Shown one piece after another: positions 7,374 through 11,368 of a stretch of 11,368 nucleotides of DNA (within the stretch, counting starts at the first letter, position 1; each line of letters starts with the position of its first letter). The notes beneath the pieces were generated by a model. The model saw nothing but the letters and a program-made list of their open reading frames with translations, made no database searches and had not been told where the DNA came from. The stretch is from Chitinispirillales bacterium (GTDB lineage Bacteria; Fibrobacterota; Chitinivibrionia; Chitinivibrionales; Chitinispirillaceae). The position numbers and the translations under genes were made by a program. The stretch is taken from assembly GCA_031254445.1 (NCBI GenBank), contig JAIRUL010000127.1, positions 1 through 11,368 of the forward strand. Reading direction: 5' to 3'.

Positions 7374-7613
7374 ATGGGCGCTATTAAGGAATTTATCGCC
7401 GAGCGCGGTTTCACGCTCATGCTTTGCGGGTTCGCCATGGCGGCTGTCGGGGTTCTGTTCTACGCGTTTGTCGCGCCGCGCTACGCCTCGCCGTTTTACC
7501 CGCAGGCGGCGGTGGCGGTCGCGGTTGCCGGCTTCGCCGTGTACTTCACGGGGCGCATATCGGTGGCGATGCGCAAGCGCCGCCCAGCCAAACCCGAGGG
7601 CGACGATATATGA
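7374..7613 (+). CDS. Small two-helix membrane protein, function unknown
   Basis: I do not recognise this 79-aa protein. A short amphipathic N-terminus (MGAIKEFIAERG) is followed by two hydrophobic segments, about 12-33 and 44-62, joined by a short loop with aromatic and proline residues (RYASPFYP). A basic C-terminal tail (MRKRRPAKPEGDD) follows. Under the positive-inside rule the tail is probably cytoplasmic. AAGGGG at about 7358-7363 lies 10 nt before the ATG; a TTG at 7368 would sit too close to it. It ends 14 bp before the PtsN-like gene and is probably the first gene of that operon. The reading frame is supported by GC-rich third positions and operon spacing. Confidence 0.7.
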   Translation: MGAIKEFIAERGFTLMLCGFAMAAVGVLFYAFVAPRYASPFYPQAAVAVAVAGFAVYFTGRISVAMRKRRPAKPEGDDI

Positions 7614-7627
7614 TATAGGTTCAGGTC

Positions 7628-8083
7628 TTGGTTCAAAAGAGCGGCGTCGTCATAGACCTACAGTTGACCGACAAGCTGGAGGCCATAGGCTCCATGGCGC
7701 GCTTCGTCTGCTCGGTCAACGGGCTTGACGGCGCGGAGGAGGTGGCGAATAGGATACTCGAGCGCGAGGAAATGATGTCCACCGGCATCGGTTACGGCAT
7801 CGCGATCCCACACGCGCGCCTGCAAGGGATCGACCGCCTCTACATGGCCGTCGCGCGCTCGGCGGCGGGGATAGAGTTCAATTCGCTCGACGGGCTGCCG
7901 GTGAACCTGATCTTCATAATGATCTCCCCCGCAAACACCTCGACCGAGCACACCGAGGTGCTGTCGGCGCTCTCGCGGATAATGTCCTACGAGGAGGTCA
8001 GGCGGAGCCTGCTTTCGGCCGCGACGCCCGACGAGTTCCTAGATGTTTTGGCCAAGGCGGAAGACAAGTACGTTGGGCCCTAA
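7628..8083 (+). CDS. ptsN: PtsN-like PTS EIIA (fructose/nitrogen-type) domain protein
   Basis: The 151-aa protein is a single EIIA domain of the mannitol/fructose type. It contains the phosphorylation motif STGIGYGIAIPHARL with H62 as the phosphate-accepting histidine, and a second conserved histidine at H108 in STEHTEVLSALSRIM. In the nitrogen PTS this protein accepts phosphate from NPr and signals rather than transporting sugar. Absence of EIIB/EIIC genes nearby fits that role, though no NPr or rpoN is in the window. The start is a TTG with a weak AGG 8 nt upstream. The next in-frame ATG (codon 23) would cut into the domain. It ends 3 bp before miaB, so the genes are likely co-transcribed. 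Confidence 0.88.
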   Translation: MVQKSGVVIDLQLTDKLEAIGSMARFVCSVNGLDGAEEVANRILEREEMMSTGIGYGIAIPHARLQGIDRLYMAVARSAAGIEFNSLDGLPVNLIFIMISPANTSTEHTEVLSALSRIMSYEEVRRSLLSAATPDEFLDVLAKAEDKYVGP

Positions 8084-8086
8084 CTG

Positions 8087-9400
8087 ATGCCATCCGTATA
8101 CTTCCAGACTTTCGGCTGCCAGATGAACGCCGCCGACTCCGACGCCGTCCGCGCGCTCCTCTCCGGGCGCGGCTTCGAGCTTTGCGGCTCGCCCGCCGAC
8201 AGCGACTTGATTGTGGTCAACACGTGCAGCGTCCGCGAGGCCGCCGAGAGGCGGGCCAAAAGCCGCATCGCCGAGTTCGCCGGCGGCAAGAAGGCGCGGG
8301 CGGGGCAGAGGCTGTGGGTGATAGGCTGCATGGCCGAAAGGCTAGGCGACAAGCTGAAAGAGGAGATACCCGGCGTCGACTTGGGCGCCGGCGCGAAACA
8401 GATGGAGCGGAGCGGCGAGGCGGTTGAGGCGCATTTTCCTAAGGGCGGCGCTTATGTCGGCATAAACGCCAACGGCGGCTGCGATGTCAGCGGCGTCGAA
8501 CGCCTCTCGCCGCCGCTCTTCTCGAAGGCGGCGGTGACCGGCTTCGTGCCGGTGATGCGCGGGTGCGACAACTACTGCGCCTACTGCGTCGTGCCGTACG
8601 TTCGCGGGAACGAGCGGTCGGTGCCGTATGAGGCTATCGAATCAACAGTAAAAGAGAAAGTGGGTTCGGGGGTAAAAGAGATTACGTTTTTAGGCCAAAA
8701 CGTAAATTCGTACAATCACGGCGGGATCGATTTTCCGGAGTTGCTGTCCCGCATGGCCGGGATTAGCGGATTAGAGCGGATACGCTTCACCACGAGCCAC
8801 CCCAAGGACTGCACCGAGCGGCTGGTGGGCGTGGTCGCGTCGTCTCAAAAGTTCGCGAGCCACATCCACCTGCCCGTTCAGGCCGGCTCCGACCGCATAT
8901 TAGCGCTGATGAACCGCAAGTACACCGCCGAAAGCTACCGCAGCTTGCTTGACATGATAAGAACGCGCCTCCCCCGTGCCGACATTACGAGCGACATCAT
9001 GGTAGGGTTCCCGACCGAGAGCGACGCAGAGTTCCGCGAGACCTTGGAGCTTGTGCGCTGCGCGAGGTTTACGACCGCCTTCATGTTCGCCTACTCGCCG
9101 CGCGCCGGCACCGCCGCCGCGTCGATGGAGGAGGGGATAAGCAAGGCCGAAAAAATGGCGCGCCTCTCCGAACTAATAGCCCTGCAAACCGGGATAACCC
9201 GCGAAATATACGATAAAACGGTAGGGGAAGAGCTGGAAGTCCTAGTAACAGAGAGGCAGCAGAAGAGGGATTTGGCGTGGATGGGCCAGGATGCCGGATG
9301 CAAAAGAGTATTAATTAGTTGCGAAGGGCTTGCGGCAGGAACGATTTTAAAGGTAAAGGCGGTGAGGAGCAGCGGGATGACATTGATTGCGGAGTGTTGA
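8087..9400 (+). CDS. miaB: MiaB, tRNA-2-methylthio-N6-isopentenyladenosine methylthiotransferase
   Basis: The 437-aa protein is a radical-SAM methylthiotransferase that adds the ms2 group at A37 of tRNAs reading U-initial codons. The N-terminal UPF0004 domain has the three auxiliary-cluster cysteines C11 (TFGCQMN), C47 (NTCSVRE) and C81 (IGCMAE). The radical-SAM site is C160-x3-C164-x2-C167 (MRGCDNYCAYCVVPYVRG). GQNVNSY, TTSHP, HLPVQAGSD and DIMVGFPTE are family hallmarks, and a TRAM-like domain forms the C-terminus (about 370-437). MiaB is preferred over RimO or MtaB because of NTCSVRE and GQNVNSY. Length is normal. The ATG follows the ptsN stop after 3 bp. Two stretches, about 8641-8710 and 9180-9400, use many more A/T-ending codons than the rest of the gene. 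Confidence 0.95.
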   Translation: MPSVYFQTFGCQMNAADSDAVRALLSGRGFELCGSPADSDLIVVNTCSVREAAERRAKSRIAEFAGGKKARAGQRLWVIGCMAERLGDKLKEEIPGVDLGAGAKQMERSGEAVEAHFPKGGAYVGINANGGCDVSGVERLSPPLFSKAAVTGFVPVMRGCDNYCAYCVVPYVRGNERSVPYEAIESTVKEKVGSGVKEITFLGQNVNSYNHGGIDFPELLSRMAGISGLERIRFTTSHPKDCTERLVGVVASSQKFASHIHLPVQAGSDRILALMNRKYTAESYRSLLDMIRTRLPRADITSDIMVGFPTESDAEFRETLELVRCARFTTAFMFAYSPRAGTAAASMEEGISKAEKMARLSELIALQTGITREIYDKTVGEELEVLVTERQQKRDLAWMGQDAGCKRVLISCEGLAAGTILKVKAVRSSGMTLIAEC

Positions 9401-9429
9401 TTTTGACGTTGATGTTGACTTTGACTTTG
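9398..9429 (+). repeat. Five tandem hexamers (TGAYNT) beginning at the miaB stop codon
   Basis: TGATTT, TGACGT, TGATGT, TGACTT and TGACTT follow in perfect 6-bp register from the TGA stop of miaB up to the palindromic repeat at 9429. A matching run of three (TGACTT, TGACGT, TGACTT on the minus strand) lies outside the inverted copy at 11326-11345. Confidence 0.75.
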
Positions 9430-9505
9430 TGTGGCGGCTTTAGCCGCCACACGTTATGAAGCCGTAGGCTTCGTCTGAAAAAAGAATTTAAAAGATTTTG
9501 ACTTT
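9429..9505 (+). repeat. Copy A of a 77-bp intergenic repeat with two palindromes
   Basis: The repeat has four parts. A 24-nt palindrome (9429-9452) pairs GTGTGGCGGC with GCCGCCACAC. GTTAT follows. A second hairpin (9458-9472) pairs GAAGCC with GGCTTC around GTA. The last part is GTCTG, an A run and TTTGACTTT. It matches the reverse complement of 11250-11326 at 76 of 77 positions. On the plus strand the hairpins are followed by A-rich sequence, not T-rich, so it is not a textbook terminator for miaB, though stem-loops could protect the mRNA 3' end. Confidence 0.9.
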
Positions 9506-9548
9506 AAAAGATTAAAAGATTAAAAAATTAAAAGATTAAAAGATTAAG
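9487..9548 (+). repeat. AT-rich tandem array 3, GAT-type unit, abutting the lapA-like ribosome binding site
   Basis: After TTTAAAAGATTTTGACTTT come units of TTAAAAGA (8 bp), one degraded to TTAAAAAA, ending TTAAGGGAGG where the Shine-Dalgarno begins. The 5' 19 bp are shared with copy A. A TTGACT at 9498-9503 is followed after 17 bp by TAAAAA, a weak promoter-like arrangement. The array has the same position and orientation relative to its gene as array 1 has to tex. Confidence 0.8.
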
Positions 9549-9561
9549 GGAGGATTTATTT

Positions 9562-9942
9562 ATGAAAGTCGTCAAATGGTCCCTAGTGATCGCCGTCACC
9601 GCCGCTATCACGTGCATCCTGATATTTACATTTATACAGGAGCCTTTCAAAGCGTCGGCGCAGGTGAAGATCCCGTGGTGCAACCTGCCGGAGATTCCCA
9701 TCTACTTGTACCTTGCCGCGACTTTCGCGATAGGGCTCCTCCTCGGTTTCTTTGCCGCCGCCTACTACTATATAGCGGGCCAGGCCGGCATCCACAGCAA
9801 GAAGAAGGAGATCCGGCGGCTGGAGGAGGTAGTGGCGGAGCTCACATTTGAGATGGAGGGCCTGCGCAAGTCGGCGGGCCAGGCGAGCAAAAAAATCACC
9901 GAGTCCTTAAAAGCCGTTGGGGAGAAAGACCTATTAGCATGA
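9562..9942 (+). CDS. LapA-like (DUF1049-type) inner-membrane protein with coiled coil
   Basis: The 126-aa protein has two transmembrane helices (about 6-25 and 47-72), separated by a short segment containing PWCNLPEIP. A charged, heptad-like helix follows (about 78-115, KKKEIRRLEEVVAELTFEMEG). This is the architecture of the LapA/YciS family: TM, short external loop, TM with a GLLLGFF motif, then a cytoplasmic coiled coil. In E. coli the LapA family acts with LapB in controlling lipopolysaccharide synthesis; whether that applies here is unknown. The Shine-Dalgarno GGGAGGA (9548-9554) is strong and well spaced. The stop overlaps the next start (ATGA), and the next gene is TPR-containing like LapB, an interesting but weak parallel. 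Confidence 0.75.
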   Translation: MKVVKWSLVIAVTAAITCILIFTFIQEPFKASAQVKIPWCNLPEIPIYLYLAATFAIGLLLGFFAAAYYYIAGQAGIHSKKKEIRRLEEVVAELTFEMEGLRKSAGQASKKITESLKAVGEKDLLA

Positions 9943-11210
9943 GGCTTGGGCGGACTAGCGCGCTGCTGCGGACGCGCGCGTTATTTACGGCGAGGGCGCA
10001 GCGTCTGCTGGCGCCGGCCTCGGCCCCGGCGTTGCGCGCGCCGCCGTCTGGCGTTGCCGCGAAACTCGCGGCGATAGCCGCCGCCCTTTTCGCCGCCGCC
10101 CTCTCCGCCGCCCCCGCGCAGGTTGCGGACGCGGACGCCGAGGCCGCGGCCGAGGCGCTAAAAAAAGGCAACGCCCCCGAGGCCAAGGCGCTTTTAGAGC
10201 AAGCCGTCAAGCGCGCCCCGTCCGACTGCAACGCCGCGCTCTCCTACGCGCTGACCCTGCCCCCGAAAGAGGCGCTCAAAAAGGCGGACTCGCTTAGCCG
10301 CGCCAAAAACGCCCCCGATTGGGCGAGGGCGCGGAGCCTGCGGCTTTTGGGCGACAACAGCTTCTTCATGGAAGACTACAAGAACGCCGCGGAAGCCTAT
10401 AGGCAAGCCTCGACGCTCGACGACGCGCCAATATACAGGTTCCTGCACGCGCTGTCGATAGCGATGGCCGGGCAGACGGAATCGGCGAGGGGGATATGGA
10501 TCGCAATGGCCGGGGACACGGCGAGCGAGATGAGCGGCGAGGCCGCGAGGCTGCTTGCGCTGCTGCCGAAGCCGCCGGAGCCGAAGGCGGAGGCGCCCGT
10601 ACAGGCGCCGGCATCCGCAATACCGCCGGTAGCGGCGGCAACGCCGCCGGTGCCAACGCCGTCAACAGCGCAGCCTACGGCGCCAACGCCGTCAACATCG
10701 CCTAAGGTATCGCCGCCGCCGCCCACGCCGGTTCCGGCAGCGCCGCCGCCGCCGCCGGCCAAGGCCGACGACGCCAAGAAACTGCCTGCCCCTGTCGCGT
10801 CGAGCAGTCAGCAGCCTAAAGCGGCTGTATCGCCGCCCCCGCCGCCGCTGCCCATGCCGGTTCCGGCCGCGCCGCCGCCGCCGGCCAAGGCCGACGACGC
10901 CAAACAACTGCCCGGCCCTGTCGCGTCCGGCAATCAACAAGCCGCGGCTGCGGCATCAACGCCCCCCGCGCCCACCCCCCCAATCTTCACCGTCCAAGTC
11001 GGCGCGTTCAGCTCCAAGGACAACGCCGACAACTTAGTCAAGAGGCTGGCCGGAAAATACAAAGACATCACCGTCTCCACCACCGTAAGCGGCGACCAAA
11101 CGCTATACCGGGTGCGCGTAGGGGCGTTCCAAAAAAGAGAAGAAGCCGTCGCCTATGCCGACGACCTTATAATAGAGGCGGGGTTGTCGGCTAGGGTGGT
11201 TGAAAGGTGA
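9939..11210 (+). CDS. TPR and SPOR domain envelope protein with repeated proline-rich linker
   Basis: The 423-aa protein starts with an unusual arginine-rich stretch of about 38 residues before a hydrophobic Ala-rich segment (39-58) ending APA, so a Sec signal peptide or signal anchor is likely. Residues about 62-210 are helical with TPR-like repeats (EALKKGNAPEAKALLEQAV; MEDYKNAAEAYRQAS). Residues 211-345 form a Pro/Ala linker with two long direct repeats containing PAAPPPP, AKADDAK and LPxPVAS. Residues 348-422 are a SPOR domain (FTVQVGAFSSKDNADNLVKRL ending in LYRVRVGAFQKREEAVAYA), which binds denuded septal peptidoglycan. The role is probably at the division site. Translation is coupled to the lapA-like gene by ATGA; GGGGAG is 14 nt upstream. 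Confidence 0.85.
   Translation: MRLGRTSALLRTRALFTARAQRLLAPASAPALRAPPSGVAAKLAAIAAALFAAALSAAPAQVADADAEAAAEALKKGNAPEAKALLEQAVKRAPSDCNAALSYALTLPPKEALKKADSLSRAKNAPDWARARSLRLLGDNSFFMEDYKNAAEAYRQASTLDDAPIYRFLHALSIAMAGQTESARGIWIAMAGDTASEMSGEAARLLALLPKPPEPKAEAPVQAPASAIPPVAAATPPVPTPSTAQPTAPTPSTSPKVSPPPPTPVPAAPPPPPAKADDAKKLPAPVASSSQQPKAAVSPPPPPLPMPVPAAPPPPAKADDAKQLPGPVASGNQQAAAAASTPPAPTPPIFTVQVGAFSSKDNADNLVKRLAGKYKDITVSTTVSGDQTLYRVRVGAFQKREEAVAYADDLIIEAGLSARVVER
10707..10948 (+). repeat. Two direct repeats of about 120 bp coding the proline-rich linker
   Basis: Copy 1 (10707-10826) and copy 2 (10827-10948) both run from GTATCGCCGCC through GCCGGTTCCGGC and the shared word GGCCAAGGCCGACGACGCCA to CCTGTCGCGTC. 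Copy 2 carries a 9-bp insertion near its start. Just upstream, GCCAACGCCGTCAACA repeats at 10652 and 10682 with a 30-bp period. All remain in frame, so linker length can change without breaking the SPOR domain. Confidence 0.85.
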
Positions 11211-11249
11211 AAGTCAAAATCTGTTAAATCTTTTTCAGACGAAGCCTAT
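11211..11249 (-). repeat. Truncated partial copy of the 77-bp repeat (copy B')
   Basis: AAGTCAAAATCTGTTAAATC, then a T run and CAGACGAAGCCTA, align with 11251-11290 with a few substitutions and a 2-nt length difference. The copy stops inside the second hairpin, after its first arm, so the hairpin and the large palindrome are missing. It starts at the base after the SPOR gene stop. Confidence 0.75.
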
Positions 11250-11345
11250 AAAGTCAAATTCTTTTAAATTCTTTTTTCAGACGAAGCCTACGGCTTCATA
11301 ACGTGTGGCGGCTAAAGCCGCCACACAAAGTCAACGTCAAAGTCA
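11250..11345 (-). repeat. Copy B of the 77-bp intergenic repeat (inverted relative to copy A) plus hexamers
   Basis: Bases 11250-11326 are the reverse complement of copy A with one difference. The small hairpin is at 11283-11297 and the large palindrome at 11303-11326. Three TGACNT hexamers follow outward (11326-11345), as at copy A. The T run precedes the hairpins on the plus strand, so it is not a classical terminator for the SPOR gene. The last 23 bases of the window hold nothing recognisable. Confidence 0.9.
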
Positions 11346-11368
11346 AAGGCGGCGGTGTGGATGGTTTT

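Noticed and set aside
9429..9480. Intrinsic terminator after miaB
   Set aside because: The two hairpins are followed by an A run, not a T run, on the plus strand; at copy B the T run precedes the hairpins.

Overview
The window looks like part of the chromosome of a GC-rich Gram-negative bacterium. The evidence is a periplasmic DsbD-type reductant pump, a DsbA-like exported thiol protein, a SPOR-domain protein, a LapA-like inner-membrane protein and a PtsN-like EIIA. Coding DNA is visibly GC-rich with long G/C-ending codon runs, while several intergenic gaps are sharply AT-rich. Nothing here fixes the phylum, and no rRNA, tRNA or CRISPR was seen. All full-length genes read as intact. The only broken gene is ndk, which is cut by the window edge.

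Layout, left to right. On the minus strand are the 5' part of ndk (1-111) and tex (183-2540). Then comes a 553-bp gene-free gap (2541-3093) that is far from empty. It holds a 346-bp core with imperfect terminal inverted repeats and three GC hairpins, flanked by two inverted arrays of 8-10-bp AT-rich units. Beyond it, also on the minus strand, lies a redox unit transcribed right to left: a XerC/D tyrosine recombinase (6230-7162), a DsbD-like thiol:disulfide interchange protein (4029-6233, start overlapping the xer stop) and a DsbA-like exported protein with a CPTC site and a cysteine-rich N-terminal domain (3094-3906). A short divergent intergenic region (7163-7373) separates this from a plus-strand operon: a 79-aa two-helix membrane protein, a PtsN-like EIIA and miaB. 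A further plus-strand two-gene unit follows: a LapA-like membrane protein and a TPR/proline-rich/SPOR protein, overlapping by ATGA.

How the genes work together. The DsbD-like protein would carry electrons from the cytoplasm to periplasmic thiol proteins, and the DsbA-like protein next to it is an obvious partner. Tex, Ndk, MiaB and Xer are housekeeping functions in RNA metabolism, nucleotide balance, tRNA modification and chromosome resolution. The LapA-like/SPOR pair points to the cell envelope, with the SPOR domain expected at the division septum.

The most unusual content is in the spacers. A 77-bp repeat with two palindromes occurs in inverted orientation on both sides of the lapA-like/SPOR pair (76 of 77 positions identical by eye), with a tandem partial third copy. 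All repeat loci share the boundary word TTTGACTT, and each AT-rich array has its own dominant unit (GAC, GGC or GAT). This suggests a family of small non-autonomous elements or structured intergenic repeats that carries or seeds slippage-prone arrays, two of which lie directly upstream of a ribosome binding site.
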